Assembly: GCA_001660395.1 (NCBI GenBank)
Contig: LXWE01000002.1
Coordinates: forward strand, 1,054,001 to 1,118,000
DNA from: Alteromonadaceae bacterium XY-R5
GTDB taxonomy: Bacteria > Pseudomonadota > Gammaproteobacteria > Enterobacterales > Alteromonadaceae
Reading direction: 5' to 3'
Length of the DNA: 64,000 nucleotides
The position numbers and the translations under genes are program-made. Under the pieces are notes generated by a model that made no database searches, was not told where the DNA came from, and was given only the letters and a program-made list of their open reading frames with translations. Within the stretch, counting starts at the first letter, position 1. Each line of letters begins with the position of its first letter. Shown one piece after another: positions 8,810 through 18,281 of this stretch.

Positions 8810-10246
8810 TCAAAGACTTTGGGCGTAAAGGTATAAATCTTTAAGTATCGACAGTTTTCGCGGATTAGATTGGTGCTCTAACGATAGGTTTTCAAGCTTA
8901 TTCAGATAGTCAGGCAAGATGATACTTGCCGGAGAATCGGCGTCTGTTAAGCGAAATTGTCGATGTTGCTGCCACTTTTGCGCTTCGTCATGGGTAAGGG
9001 ATTGCGGATAGTTTCGTCCGCGGTACATAAACAAAAGTTTATTGTACTTGGCATCGTCAAATTGCCAGTCCGGATCAGCCAGTTGACGCATATCGACCTG
9101 GCGCAGTCGTTCCATCAAGGCTTTATCAGAGGCTGAGGGGAATCCGCCTGAATATAAGGCCTGGTCAGCCGGGGCATCTGGAAAGCTTTCCTCCTGTTCA
9201 AATACCTGACTTAGCTTTTGTGCGAGACCTGGATGACCTTTAAGGACTTTCAGATGTTTTAAACAGGCTTCTCTGTCTATACCGAGTCGTTCAGCCGCAG
9301 CTTCGGATAAGGTTTTGGCGGGCGCTACAACGGGACACTTATTAATATGCACCAGTTTAAGAGGAATACGTTCCTCACCCTCTTCGAGCATCGTTGTTGG
9401 GGTGTACAACTTTTCGCGAATATCTTCTGCGCTTAATTCGAGCAGAGCTTCGGGATCTGTTGCCAGATTAATGCAAATGACCGCATTTTTATTAGTAGGA
9501 TGGAATATGACAGGCACCATCCAGGTACAACATCCCTGAATAGCTGGCAATTTTGACGAGATGTGTACAAAGGGAGTCATGTTAAAGCAATCGATATATT
9601 TACTGACTTCCTGCTTTTTTCGTAATGAAAACAAAAAATCGAATAATTTGGGCTGTGCCTGTTTTATTCGCTTCGCCAAGCCAATAGCGGCATACACATC
9701 CGACGTTGCATCGTGGGCGTTACCATGATCAATACCATTGGCCTGGGTTAAATCTTCCAGTTTAAAACTAGGGCTACCATCTTGTTTAAATACCCATTCG
9801 ACACCTTCTGGTCGAAGGGCATAGCAGGCTCTTACCATATCGATGATGTCCCAACGGCTGTTGCCGTTTTGCCATTCACGGGCGTAAGGATCATAGAAAT
9901 TCCGATACAAGGTGTAGCGGGTCATCTCATCATCAAAACGAATACTGTTGTATCCAACAGCGCAGGTATTAGGTTGACTGAACTGCTGATGGATGCGCGC
10001 AATAAATTCAGCTTCGATCAAGCCATCTCTTAATGATTGCTGGGGGGTAATCCCAGTGATTAGACAAGCCTCTGGCTGCGGCAAATAGTCGTTAGGTATC
10101 TGACTAAACAGGGTCAGGGGTTTACCGATGATATTTAACTCGTGATCGGTACGTATACCGGCGAACTGACATGGATGGTCTTTTTTAGGGTTGGCACCCC
10201 AACTTTCATAATCATGAAAGTAGAAGGTCGGTTGTTGCGTCGTCAT
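8810..10246 (-). CDS. sbcB: Exodeoxyribonuclease I
   Basis: A 478-residue 3'-5' exonuclease on single-stranded DNA, of normal length for ExoI (E. coli 475). The DEDDh exonuclease domain begins with FYFHDYESWGANP (D12 and E14 as metal ligands), continues with VGYNSIRFDDEMTRY and ends with HDATSDVYA. The SH3-like and helical ExoI C-terminal domains follow, including LYSGGFPSASDKALMERLR and LLFMYRGRNYP. It acts in mismatch repair, recombination and removal of single-stranded tails, and binds the SSB C-terminus. It is in the same orientation as the receiver-TPR gene upstream, separated by a structured 89-base spacer. Confidence 0.96.
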   Translation of the reverse strand: MTTQQPTFYFHDYESWGANPKKDHPCQFAGIRTDHELNIIGKPLTLFSQIPNDYLPQPEACLITGITPQQSLRDGLIEAEFIARIHQQFSQPNTCAVGYNSIRFDDEMTRYTLYRNFYDPYAREWQNGNSRWDIIDMVRACYALRPEGVEWVFKQDGSPSFKLEDLTQANGIDHGNAHDATSDVYAAIGLAKRIKQAQPKLFDFLFSLRKKQEVSKYIDCFNMTPFVHISSKLPAIQGCCTWMVPVIFHPTNKNAVICINLATDPEALLELSAEDIREKLYTPTTMLEEGEERIPLKLVHINKCPVVAPAKTLSEAAAERLGIDREACLKHLKVLKGHPGLAQKLSQVFEQEESFPDAPADQALYSGGFPSASDKALMERLRQVDMRQLADPDWQFDDAKYNKLLFMYRGRNYPQSLTHDEAQKWQQHRQFRLTDADSPASIILPDYLNKLENLSLEHQSNPRKLSILKDLYLYAQSL

Positions 10247-10260
10247 TTTATCCTGACATA

Positions 10261-10322
10261 TCTGGCTGTTACCCCGCGCTCAAGCGGGGATCAAATAAGC
10301 TGATCATGCTAAACCAGCCAGA
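10261..10322. repeat. Nested inverted repeat between sbcB and the receiver-TPR gene
   Basis: Outer arms TCTGGCTG (10261-10268) and CAGCCAGA (10315-10322) enclose a second perfect GC hairpin, CCCCGC (10272-10277) with GCGGGG (10284-10289). There is no U-run after it on either strand, so it is not a standard intrinsic terminator. It could be an mRNA structure in the spacer. Confidence 0.5.
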
Positions 10323-10335
10323 GGGTCAGGTAAAG

Positions 10336-12000
10336 TCAGTCTGCTAACTCAGATGATGTGGCTTGATCCGCGTCCAGGTTCAATTCAGACAAATATTGCT
10401 GGTATTTCGCCTGGGCATCTTCACCCAATTGTGATTGCTCTAACAAGTTTATGCATTGCCATGCTAATTTTTTCATGTCTGAATCTAAAAGCTCTGTTTC
10501 AGCAATAATGGACAATACTTTTAGCGCACTTAGGGCCAGTTGTGCATTTTTAGGTGACAGTGTCAGAGCCTGATTCAGGCACGTAAGCGCTGGCTTGTAA
10601 CGCTTCTGCTGATAATGGGTGGAAGCCATTTCACCAAGTTCTTTCGCTGTGAAATGAATGGTTTCCCGTTCTTCTTTTTCCTGTGCGATATACTCAGAAA
10701 CCACGCGACTGGTAAAGCTATCACCGCCGATCTGGGCCTTAATGGCATCAAGAATTTGAATAGACTCTTCACGATAACCTAGCTCATGAAATGCCTTTAC
10801 CTTGTCTAAATTGTCCTCAACAGAGGCAGTTGCGCGTTTAGAAATTTGGTCATTTAATAACGCTTCAGCCGCCTTTTTGTTATTACGCAAACTTAAAACG
10901 CGGGTTCGGATAACCGCTAATTGCTCATCCAGTTGCCCATTTTTGCCATATTCTTCTTCAATTTGCAGACACTGTCTCTCTACCTTAACCAAAATTGGGG
11001 CAGCTTCGCGCTCCGACATACTGGTCGCCAAATCTATGCTCGCGCGAATCACGTTAAGGCGGTATTGAGGTGAGTCGTGAATAGAGTTTTTGGCGTAGCG
11101 TGCCATATTGATTGATGAATGATACAAGCCCCACTTATCGTGGTTTAGTCTGGCCAAATCACAGGATTTTTTATTACGTTCAACGTTGCGAGGGGCGAGG
11201 GCAGTTGCGTGCTTAATCTGCTCATAAGCCTTTTCGTACTCTTCTTTTTCAATGAAATACTGTGCCAGAAGGTCGTACACCGCAAAACGGGTATCATCTC
11301 GTTGTTCAAGCTGTTCTGCCAGACACTCAGCTTCTTCCCAGTTATCCTGTTTGAGCAGCGTTTTCAGAATCCCTGCCTGAACCCATCCGTACGCGTAGGT
11401 CAATTCTAATTCGCGATAAAATCGTTCAGCTTCTTCGAATTCGTTTAACAGACAGAGACATTCACCTTTTAGGCGCTGAATATTGGGATAGTACTGGGCT
11501 AACTCAGGGTCTTTTAGCTGACGCTCGGCATAGTAAATGGCGGTTGAATATTCCTGAATATCAACGCAATAGTTGAGCTTAAACAGCTTTTCACGCACGG
11601 CAACCACATGCCGCAGTCTGGCTTCCAGTCGTTTGCGATCAAGAGGCTTAACCCAAAAGTCAGAGGGTTGTAATTCTACGACGCAATTAACCAGCGATGA
11701 GCTGGTTTCCGCACTTAGAAAAATGACACTGCTGGTACGCTTGATGTGCTTTTTAAAACGCATCTCTTCCAGCAAATGAAAACCGTCTTTGTCGCTTTTG
11801 ACATTAAACGAAATAATGACAATATCAAAGCGGGTCTGTTCACATAAACGCAGGGCAAAAAAAGCGTTGCCGGCACATTTGACGTTTCTGATCCCCATTT
11901 CTAATAATGCCGACTTAATCGTGTCGTGTACAAGGCTCTGATCGTCGATCACCAGTACATTAAGCTCTTCCAGAGCTGCGGGAGAGGGGATATCTATCAC
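10336..12000 (-). CDS. Receiver-domain protein with C-terminal TPR repeats (phosphoacceptor Asp absent)
   Basis: A 554-residue protein. Residues 13-128 form a response-regulator receiver domain: the acidic pair is D19/D20 (NVLVIDDQ) and the conserved lysine is K118 (DFWVKPLD). The third-strand aspartate that normally takes the phosphate is missing: the segment reads FDIVIISFNVKSDKDGF, with Ser64 at the expected position. Residues 130-540 are helical TPR-type repeats (for example AIYYAERQLKDPELAQYYP and ALTCLNQALTLSPKNAQL), with no DNA-binding or enzymatic output domain. It is therefore probably a pseudo-receiver scaffold or adaptor. No histidine kinase gene is adjacent. It lies upstream of sbcB on the same strand. 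Confidence 0.85.
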   Translation of the reverse strand: MIDIPSPAALEELNVLVIDDQSLVHDTIKSALLEMGIRNVKCAGNAFFALRLCEQTRFDIVIISFNVKSDKDGFHLLEEMRFKKHIKRTSSVIFLSAETSSSLVNCVVELQPSDFWVKPLDRKRLEARLRHVVAVREKLFKLNYCVDIQEYSTAIYYAERQLKDPELAQYYPNIQRLKGECLCLLNEFEEAERFYRELELTYAYGWVQAGILKTLLKQDNWEEAECLAEQLEQRDDTRFAVYDLLAQYFIEKEEYEKAYEQIKHATALAPRNVERNKKSCDLARLNHDKWGLYHSSINMARYAKNSIHDSPQYRLNVIRASIDLATSMSEREAAPILVKVERQCLQIEEEYGKNGQLDEQLAVIRTRVLSLRNNKKAAEALLNDQISKRATASVEDNLDKVKAFHELGYREESIQILDAIKAQIGGDSFTSRVVSEYIAQEKEERETIHFTAKELGEMASTHYQQKRYKPALTCLNQALTLSPKNAQLALSALKVLSIIAETELLDSDMKKLAWQCINLLEQSQLGEDAQAKYQQYLSELNLDADQATSSELAD

Positions 12001-12151
12001 GTTTGACGTTTCTCGTTATTATTTAAGTAATGCCCGACGAATGCTAATGCTGATGTCATCCTGTAGACAGAAATTAGTCACTGCGGGATGTAATAAATAA
12101 TAACCTTAATTTTTATGCAGGATAAGTATTTCTGGCACCCATTTACAATAA

Positions 12152-12171
12152 AGCCCCCAAAAAAGGAGGCT
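12152..12171 (-). terminator. Weak hairpin after fadE
   Basis: On the minus strand AGCCTCC pairs with GGGGGCT (one mismatch) across a T6 loop, 20 bases after the fadE stop. The following U-run is poor, so termination is possible but uncertain. Confidence 0.4.
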
Positions 12172-12191
12172 CTATCAATTATCGCAGCAGA

Positions 12192-14651
12192 TTAAGCCGC
12201 TTTCGTGGATTTTCCTTTAGCTTTTGGGGAGGTTTTTTCCACAACCAGTTCGTCAGGGTCAAAATCGTCAACATTGATAGTGCGTAAACGGCCGGCTTCG
12301 GTTCGTCTTAGCAACTCTGCTTCCTGTTCACTGATAACCGCAAGGGCCAAACCTTTATCCGCAAGCTGATCAAGTTGCGTAAACGGAAAACGTTCTCCCG
12401 CTGCACGACAGATTTTGTCATACACTGGCTCCGCAGCAAGCACATCCTCTAGGGTTTGTTCCAAATCACCAAGTAAGTTATTTTCGTCTCGACTTAAATA
12501 CTGACCTTGCCCCAAGCGGTTGCGGGCCTCGCCAGGTGTTTGCAGTATGGAGGCAATTCTGTGATCCAGACGATCAGATGGGCGCATAAATGCGCGTCCA
12601 TACGGCATCAGTAAACCTTTTAATGTCACCCCTAAAATTTTTGACGGGAAGTTATCTAACAGCTCAATCATTGCGGTTTCAAGGCGGAACATCGTATCGC
12701 GCATAGCCCAGTGCATCAGAGGGGCATCAGACTTTTGACGTCCTTCATCGTTGTAGCGTTTTAATACCGCAGAACCTAAGTATAGGTAACTCAGCATATC
12801 GCCAAGGCGTGCAGACACACGTTCTCGACGTTTCAATTCGCCACCAAGTACGCCCATGGCAACGTCTGACAGTAGTGCAAAGTTGGTGCTATAACGTTGC
12901 ATCGCTTTGTAATAAACCGCCGTTCTGTCATTAAACGGTGCTTCAGCCAATGTGGCCTGCGTAAAACCAAACCAGACCGAACGGAAGAAGTTACTGATAG
13001 TAAATCCGATATGCCCAAACAGAGCATCATCAAACTGATCTAATGCTTCTTCCGGATCTGGATTGGCAGCGGCGTAAATCTCCTTTAATACAAAAGGATG
13101 ACTGCGCATTGCCCCCTGACCATAAATCATCATGTTTCTCGTCAGGATATTTGCACCTTCAACAGTAATAGCGATAGGGGCACCTTGGTACCCACGACCA
13201 AGATAATTATTTGGACCTAACATAATGCCTTTACCGCCATGAATATCCATAGCGTCATTCATTACCTGACGCATTTTCTCAGTCAGGTGATATTTACAGA
13301 TCGCTGAGATAACAGAAGGTTTCTCTCCTAAATCCACGGCCTTAGTTGAAAGGCTGGTGACAGCATCCATCAAATAGGCATTGCCGCCGATTCGTGCCAA
13401 CATTTCCTCAATGCCTTCCATTTTACCTACTGGTAATTTGAACTGGCGACGGATACGGGCATAGGCCCCAGAGGCCAAAGCCATAGTTTTAGCCCCGCCA
13501 GCGGAATTGGACGGAAGCGTAATACAACGGCCTACAGACAAGCATTCAACCAGCATGCGCCATCCCTGACCTGCCATATTCGCGCCACCAATGATGAAAT
13601 CTAACGGCACAAAAATGTCCTGTCCGCGAATTGGACCGTTCTGGAAAGGAATATTTAATGGGAAGTGACGACGTCCAATATCGAGCCCTTCGGTATCTCT
13701 TGGAATAAGTGCACAGGTAATACCCAGTTCCTTACGCTCGCTTAATAATCCGTCTGGATCATACAGCTTAAAGGCCAGACCAATCACGGTGGCGATGGGG
13801 GCGAGGGTGATATAACGCTTGTTAAAGGTCAGGCGCATACCCAGCACTTCTTCACCTTTATAGGTACCTTTACACACGATACCGGTATCTGGAATGGAAC
13901 CTGCGTCAGAGCCGGCTTCGGGGCTGGTCAATGCGAAGCAGGGTATTTCTTCGCCCTTTGCTAAACGAGGAAGATAATGGTCCTGCTGTTCCGGAGTTCC
14001 ATAATGCTGCAGCAATTCGCCTGGGCCTAACGAATTAGGGACACCGACAGTACTTGCCAGCACTATGCTGGTGCCAGACAATTTCTGTAATACGCGAGAT
14101 TGCGCATAGGCAGAAAATTCCAGGCCACCGTATTTCTTTTTGATGATCATGGCGAAGAATTTATTGTCGCGCAGATATTGCCACACTTCCGGGCTGAGAT
14201 CGGCGCGCTTATGATTTACGTCCCATTCATCTGTCATGCGGCACACTTCTTCGACCGGACCATCCAGGAAAGCTTGCTCTTCGGCACTTAACCGCGCCTG
14301 GGGAATATTGTGTAAATTTTGCCAGTTGGGTTTTCCGCTAAATAATTCTCCATCCCACCAAACTGTACCGGCATCGATCGCCTCTTGCTCAGTACGAGAG
14401 AGTTCGGGCATCAGCTTTTTATATAATTTCAGCAGAGGTGCGCTAACAAAGGGCTTACGAATAGAATCTAAATTGATAGGCAGAGCGAGAATAATAAACA
14501 GCAACCAGGTAAATTGCCCGACCACGCCCATAAAAGTACCAATAACCAAAGCAGCACCAACCGCAAGGGTCGATTGCAGTAGTTTTACCCTGAAGTAACT
14601 TACTGCCCCTAATGTGCCAAAAAATATGACTAACCAAAGTAACGTTGACAT
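12192..14651 (-). CDS. fadE: Acyl-CoA dehydrogenase FadE
   Basis: Catalyses the first step of fatty acid beta-oxidation, the FAD-dependent alpha-beta dehydrogenation of acyl-CoA. At 819 residues it has the length of the large enterobacterial FadE type. There are two hydrophobic N-terminal segments (about 2-20 and 30-60), so it is probably membrane-associated. The acyl-CoA dehydrogenase core follows, with [51 protein letters not shown] and [19 protein letters not shown]. The C-terminus ends in a lysine-rich tail. A FadR-like palindrome lies just 15 bases before the ATG. The neighbour yafJ is divergent; fadE and yafJ are also close in E. coli. Confidence 0.96.
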   Translation of the reverse strand: MSTLLWLVIFFGTLGAVSYFRVKLLQSTLAVGAALVIGTFMGVVGQFTWLLFIILALPINLDSIRKPFVSAPLLKLYKKLMPELSRTEQEAIDAGTVWWDGELFSGKPNWQNLHNIPQARLSAEEQAFLDGPVEEVCRMTDEWDVNHKRADLSPEVWQYLRDNKFFAMIIKKKYGGLEFSAYAQSRVLQKLSGTSIVLASTVGVPNSLGPGELLQHYGTPEQQDHYLPRLAKGEEIPCFALTSPEAGSDAGSIPDTGIVCKGTYKGEEVLGMRLTFNKRYITLAPIATVIGLAFKLYDPDGLLSERKELGITCALIPRDTEGLDIGRRHFPLNIPFQNGPIRGQDIFVPLDFIIGGANMAGQGWRMLVECLSVGRCITLPSNSAGGAKTMALASGAYARIRRQFKLPVGKMEGIEEMLARIGGNAYLMDAVTSLSTKAVDLGEKPSVISAICKYHLTEKMRQVMNDAMDIHGGKGIMLGPNNYLGRGYQGAPIAITVEGANILTRNMMIYGQGAMRSHPFVLKEIYAAANPDPEEALDQFDDALFGHIGFTISNFFRSVWFGFTQATLAEAPFNDRTAVYYKAMQRYSTNFALLSDVAMGVLGGELKRRERVSARLGDMLSYLYLGSAVLKRYNDEGRQKSDAPLMHWAMRDTMFRLETAMIELLDNFPSKILGVTLKGLLMPYGRAFMRPSDRLDHRIASILQTPGEARNRLGQGQYLSRDENNLLGDLEQTLEDVLAAEPVYDKICRAAGERFPFTQLDQLADKGLALAVISEQEAELLRRTEAGRLRTINVDDFDPDELVVEKTSPKAKGKSTKAA

Positions 14652-14665
14652 GATGACTCCCTATA

Positions 14666-14678
14666 CAGGTCTGACCTG
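14666..14678. promoter_or_regulatory. FadR-like operator upstream of fadE
   Basis: A perfect palindrome, CAGGTC-T-GACCTG, ends 15 bases before the fadE start. Read toward fadE it is TCAGGTCAGACCTGT, very close to the known FadR consensus (CTGGTCnGACCTGTT type). In enterobacteria FadR represses fadE in the absence of long-chain acyl-CoA. The match to FadR is by eye. Confidence 0.65.
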
Positions 14679-14782
14679 AAACTTACCTTATGCCTGAATT
14701 TTGCACAGTTCAAGTTTTGGTCTATGAAGTTTGTGTTATACAAGAGTATAGCTGTGCCTAAACAGAAACGGGTTGATGTCTC

Positions 14783-14827
14783 CCATCTAACTCGTTGAAA
14801 ATTCACTAACGCTTAGGCGTTAGATGG
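14783..14827. repeat. Nested inverted repeats upstream of yafJ
   Basis: Outer perfect arms CCATCTAAC (14783-14791) and GTTAGATGG (14819-14827) enclose an inner perfect pair CTAACGC (14806-14812) and GCGTTAG (14817-14823). The right outer arm overlaps the inner one, so the two structures exclude each other. They lie 65-110 bases before the yafJ start, in the promoter region shared with fadE. Possibly an operator; no regulator is identified. Confidence 0.5.
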
Positions 14828-14892
14828 TAAAATAGGTTCACTAAATTTGCGCAAGATAGCAATGACTTTATTTTTAAAGAGAGGTATATACC

Positions 14893-15678
14893 GTGTGTGA
14901 ATTAATGGCGATGTCTGCCAACGTTCCCACTGATATTTGTTTTAGTTTTGCGGGTCTTATGGAACGAGGGGGGCGGACAGGCCCACATAAGGATGGTTGG
15001 GGCGTGACCTTCTATGAAGGCAAAGCCTGTCGTACCTTTAAAGATCCATTGCCCAGTTGCGAGTCGGAAATAGCTCGACTGGTAAAAGATTATCCAATTA
15101 AGTCATGTTCCGTCATTGCTCATATTCGTCAGGCTAACCGCGGTAGTGTCTGCCTGGCCAATACGCATCCATTTGTGCGACCACTTTGGGGGAGAAACTG
15201 GACCTTCGCTCACAATGGCCAGCTAAGCAATTATCAAGAAGTATTACAGGTCAGTATCCATGAACCTATTGGTGAAACTGACAGTGAACTGGCGTTTTGC
15301 TGGTTGCTGGATCAGTTGAAACGCCAGTTTAGTGTTCAGCCAGACGACATGAAAAGCGCGTTTTTATACGTGGCTTCAATTGCCCACACACTTAAGGCAT
15401 TGGGGATCTTCAATATGTTGCTCACCGACGGTATTTATACTCTTGCTTACTGTACCAATAATCTACATTGGATTACGCGTCGCGCACCGTTCGGCAAGGC
15501 AAGTTTAATTGACTCTGACTGGGTGATCGACTTTCAGGAGGAAACCACTGAACATGACATCGTCACTATAATCGCGACCCAACCGCTCACGGATAACGAA
15601 CAATGGCATAAAATGCAGGAAGGAGAGTTTGCTTTATTTCATCTCGGCGAAAAAGTCGAAACGTCAGGAGAAAGTTAG
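14893..15678 (+). CDS. yafJ: Class II glutamine amidotransferase-like protein YafJ
   Basis: A 261-residue Ntn-type glutaminase-fold protein. The nucleophile is Cys2, exposed after removal of the initiator: the start is GTG at 14893, giving M-C-E-L-M-A-M-S. Conserved blocks match E. coli YafJ nearly word for word: TGPHKDGWGVTFYEGK, YPIKSCSVIAHIRQANRG, and NTHPF followed by WGRNWTFAHNGQLS. The protein is a stand-alone glutaminase domain with no synthase domain; its acceptor substrate is unknown. It is divergent from fadE and is followed by a hairpin terminator. Confidence 0.92.
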   Translation: MCELMAMSANVPTDICFSFAGLMERGGRTGPHKDGWGVTFYEGKACRTFKDPLPSCESEIARLVKDYPIKSCSVIAHIRQANRGSVCLANTHPFVRPLWGRNWTFAHNGQLSNYQEVLQVSIHEPIGETDSELAFCWLLDQLKRQFSVQPDDMKSAFLYVASIAHTLKALGIFNMLLTDGIYTLAYCTNNLHWITRRAPFGKASLIDSDWVIDFQEETTEHDIVTIIATQPLTDNEQWHKMQEGEFALFHLGEKVETSGES

Positions 15679-15691
15679 CGGTCCTAATAAA

Positions 15692-15720
15692 AAAGGCGCA
15701 GTGAGAACCATTGCGCCTTT
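15692..15720. terminator. Intrinsic terminator between yafJ and the DUF3108 gene
   Basis: A 9-bp stem, AAAGGCGCA (15692-15700) with TGCGCCTTT (15712-15720), with an A-rich flank on the left. This gives a good U-run for the minus-strand transcript and a short one for yafJ. Confidence 0.75.
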
Positions 15721-15726
15721 GTGAGG

Positions 15727-16425
15727 TTATTGGGGGTCGGTGTGCTTATACCCGGTAAGCTGAATATCTCCCTGTTCATCACCATTACGAAATTGCTGAA
15801 GACGCACAAGGGTAAAATCCAAGTCAGGGGCAAACCAGGCATAGGTCAAACGATCGCTATTCGTACGCATAATTTGCACTTTGATGCCTTCCATTTTTCC
15901 AAACGGCAGGTCCAATGCTTCTTTGCCAACCACCTTCAATTCATAGTCGCGAACCTGGCCGCGATAATTTAGCGTATGGTAAGTAAAATCGGTTTTACCC
16001 TTAGCCAGTTGATATTGAACATCCAGACGATATAACTGATTATCGAGTTCACCTTGCCAGGCAATGGGATCCTGACCTTTCACCATAATCTGTTTGCTAT
16101 CTGCGTCAAAAACGGCATTTAGCTTTTTATCTGAACCGGTTCCGGTGCGCTTGAATTGATATTGTTGGGGAAGTAAACCGTCATCGGTTGCACGAAAATA
16201 ACTGATTTCTTCGCGTTCGTCTGACAGGAAAAACAGGGATACCTTAGAGGCATAACTCAGTCGGTAACGGTCGTTTTCGAGATGCTGAAGTTCGATATGC
16301 GCAGTACCTAACGAACGCCCAAATCGAAATGCTTTGTAGTCAGCACGGAATTCAGTCAGCTGAGCCGCAAATACCTGGCTGCACAGAAGCGTGCAGCCCA
16401 GTAGCACCTGTTTAATCAGGTGCAT
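15727..16425 (-). CDS. Exported DUF3108 protein
   Basis: A 232-residue protein with a clear Sec signal peptide (MHLIKQVLLGCTLLCSQVFA, cleavage near residue 20), so periplasmic or outer-membrane associated. The rest is a beta-rich DUF3108 domain with RADYKAFRFGRSLGTA, YRLSYASKVSLFFLSD and PFGKMEGIKVQIMRTN. The function of the family is not established; genes of this type often follow purN in gammaproteobacteria. The start overlaps the 3' end of purN by 14 bases, which implies translational coupling in a purM-purN-DUF3108 operon ending at the terminator at 15692. Confidence 0.85.
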   Translation of the reverse strand: MHLIKQVLLGCTLLCSQVFAAQLTEFRADYKAFRFGRSLGTAHIELQHLENDRYRLSYASKVSLFFLSDEREEISYFRATDDGLLPQQYQFKRTGTGSDKKLNAVFDADSKQIMVKGQDPIAWQGELDNQLYRLDVQYQLAKGKTDFTYHTLNYRGQVRDYELKVVGKEALDLPFGKMEGIKVQIMRTNSDRLTYAWFAPDLDFTLVRLQQFRNGDEQGDIQLTGYKHTDPQ

Positions 16426-17062
16426 AACCTAACTCCGGAATTTGTTCACCGTCCATACAAACACCTTTATCATTCATGTGAAGACGTCCCTGGCAGAACC
16501 ACTTCACTACGAGGGGATATATTCGCAGTTCCTGTTCCTGCACACGGCTTGCCAGATCACTGGCGCTGTCATCTTCAAATACCGGCACTTTAGATTGAAT
16601 GATGATAGGGCCACCGTCTAACTCAGGCGTGACAAAATGCACGGTTGCACCATGTTCACTTTCACCTTCTTCAATAGCACGCTGATGGGTATGCAAGCCT
16701 TTGAATTTCGGTAATAAGGAAGGATGAATATTGAGCATTTTGCCTTGATAATGACGTACAAAGCCTTCACTTAGGATACGCATAAAGCCAGCCAGCACCA
16801 CAAGCGACGGCGAACAGGCGTCAATTGAAGCCTGCAATTCAGCGTCATAGGCTTCGCGACTATCGTAATCCTTATGGGATATCACCTGGGTGGCAATGCC
16901 AGCATCTGCTGCTCGCTGTAATCCAAATGCATCCGCTTTATTAGAAATAACTTTAACGACATTACCCGGAATGGCGCCGCTCGCACATTGATCGATAATG
17001 GCCTGAAGATTTGAGCCATTACCGGATATCAATACCACGATTGAAGGAACTTGTTCAGCCAT
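16412..17062 (-). CDS. purN: Phosphoribosylglycinamide formyltransferase
   Basis: Transfers a formyl group from 10-formyltetrahydrofolate to GAR, the third step of purine synthesis. The 216-residue protein has the family motifs: VLISGNGSNLQA (phosphate binding, 10-21), MLNIHPSLLPKFKG with N111 and H113, and the catalytic D149 in PELDGGPII. The N-H-D spacing equals that of E. coli PurN (106/108/144). It follows purM by three bases and overlaps the DUF3108 gene downstream, forming one operon. Confidence 0.97.
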   Translation of the reverse strand: MAEQVPSIVVLISGNGSNLQAIIDQCASGAIPGNVVKVISNKADAFGLQRAADAGIATQVISHKDYDSREAYDAELQASIDACSPSLVVLAGFMRILSEGFVRHYQGKMLNIHPSLLPKFKGLHTHQRAIEEGESEHGATVHFVTPELDGGPIIIQSKVPVFEDDSASDLASRVQEQELRIYPLVVKWFCQGRLHMNDKGVCMDGEQIPELGYAPD

Positions 17063-17065
17063 CAG

Positions 17066-18103
17066 TTAGTTGATCTCAACTTGGTTAGTGCCATCGGTTG
17101 CTTCAATATGACCAATTTTCCAGGCGTTTTCTCCCTGGGCAGCCAAAATTGCTAATGCCTGTTCAACTTTTTGTTCTGGTAAGGCGATAATCAAGCCCAC
17201 GCCACAGTTAAACGTACGATACATTTCGTGTGTGGTGACATTGCCGTTTTCTTGCAACCAGTTGAACACCGCAGGCCATTGCCAACTTCTACCATCAATC
17301 ACAGCTTTGGTATTTTCAGGTAGTACACGAGGAATGTTTTCCCAGAATCCCCCGCCTGTAATGTGTGAAATAGCATTTACGTCTACTTCTTCGAGTAACG
17401 CCAGTACAGACTTAACATAAATGCGGGTAGGTTCAAGTAAGTGCTCTGCCAGTGTGCTTTGCTCAAATGGCTGACGAGGGTCAGCGCCACTGACTTCAAT
17501 AATTTTGCGGACCAGAGAGAAACCGTTTGAATGAGGACCAGAGGAGGCAAGGGCAATCAAAGCATCGCCTGGCGCCACTTTGGTTCCGTCAATCAGTTTT
17601 TCTTCTTCAACAACACCCACACAGAAGCCAGCGACATCGTAATCGTTACCATGGTACATGCCGGGCATTTCGGCGGTTTCGCCACCTATCAGGGCACAAC
17701 CGGATAACTCACAGCCTTTACCAATACCGGTAACAACTTCAGTCGCAACGTCTACATCCAGCTTTCCTGTGGCGTAGTAATCCAGGAAAAACAAAGGTTC
17801 TGCACCTTGTACGATCAAATCGTTTACGCACATGGCAACCAAATCGATACCGATACCAGAATGCTGTTCTAAATCCATTGCTAAACGCAATTTAGTACCT
17901 ACACCATCGGTACCAGAAACCAGCAAAGGTTTTTTGTATTTCTCAGGAAGGGCACACAAGGCACCAAACCCACCCAAGCCACCGCGTACTTCCGGACGGT
18001 GTGTTTTCTTGGTCACAGATTTAATGCGCTCAACCAGTTGGTTGCCAGCATCAATGTCTACACCTGCATCTTTATAACTTAGTGACGGTTTGTTTTCGCT
18101 CAC
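17066..18103 (-). CDS. purM: Phosphoribosylformylglycinamidine cyclo-ligase (AIR synthetase)
   Basis: ATP-dependent ring closure of FGAM to AIR, step five of purine synthesis. The 345-residue protein matches the family length. It shows [15 protein letters not shown] (61-75), [34 protein letters not shown] and the C-terminal [18 protein letters not shown] block. It is the first gene of purM-purN-DUF3108. I looked for a PurR box before the start and did not find a convincing one. It is divergent from the DUF2066 gene. Confidence 0.97.
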   Translation of the reverse strand: MSENKPSLSYKDAGVDIDAGNQLVERIKSVTKKTHRPEVRGGLGGFGALCALPEKYKKPLLVSGTDGVGTKLRLAMDLEQHSGIGIDLVAMCVNDLIVQGAEPLFFLDYYATGKLDVDVATEVVTGIGKGCELSGCALIGGETAEMPGMYHGNDYDVAGFCVGVVEEEKLIDGTKVAPGDALIALASSGPHSNGFSLVRKIIEVSGADPRQPFEQSTLAEHLLEPTRIYVKSVLALLEEVDVNAISHITGGGFWENIPRVLPENTKAVIDGRSWQWPAVFNWLQENGNVTTHEMYRTFNCGVGLIIALPEQKVEQALAILAAQGENAWKIGHIEATDGTNQVEIN

Positions 18104-18281
18104 GTTGGGTCCTCTGGCACCTACAAAAAATTGGCGGGATTTTAACAGTTCACACGGTTAAAAGGTACACCTAATGACCTGGTTATTATTTGTTAGGTGG
18201 TATTTTAATCAACAAACAAAAGATGAAATTTACCGATAAATCAATGACAATAGATTCAAGTCAGTCAGTAAATGGTAACCC

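Noticed and set aside
17066-18281. PurR operator before purM
   Set aside because: No sequence close to ACGCAAACGTTTGCGT was found by eye in the purM upstream region.
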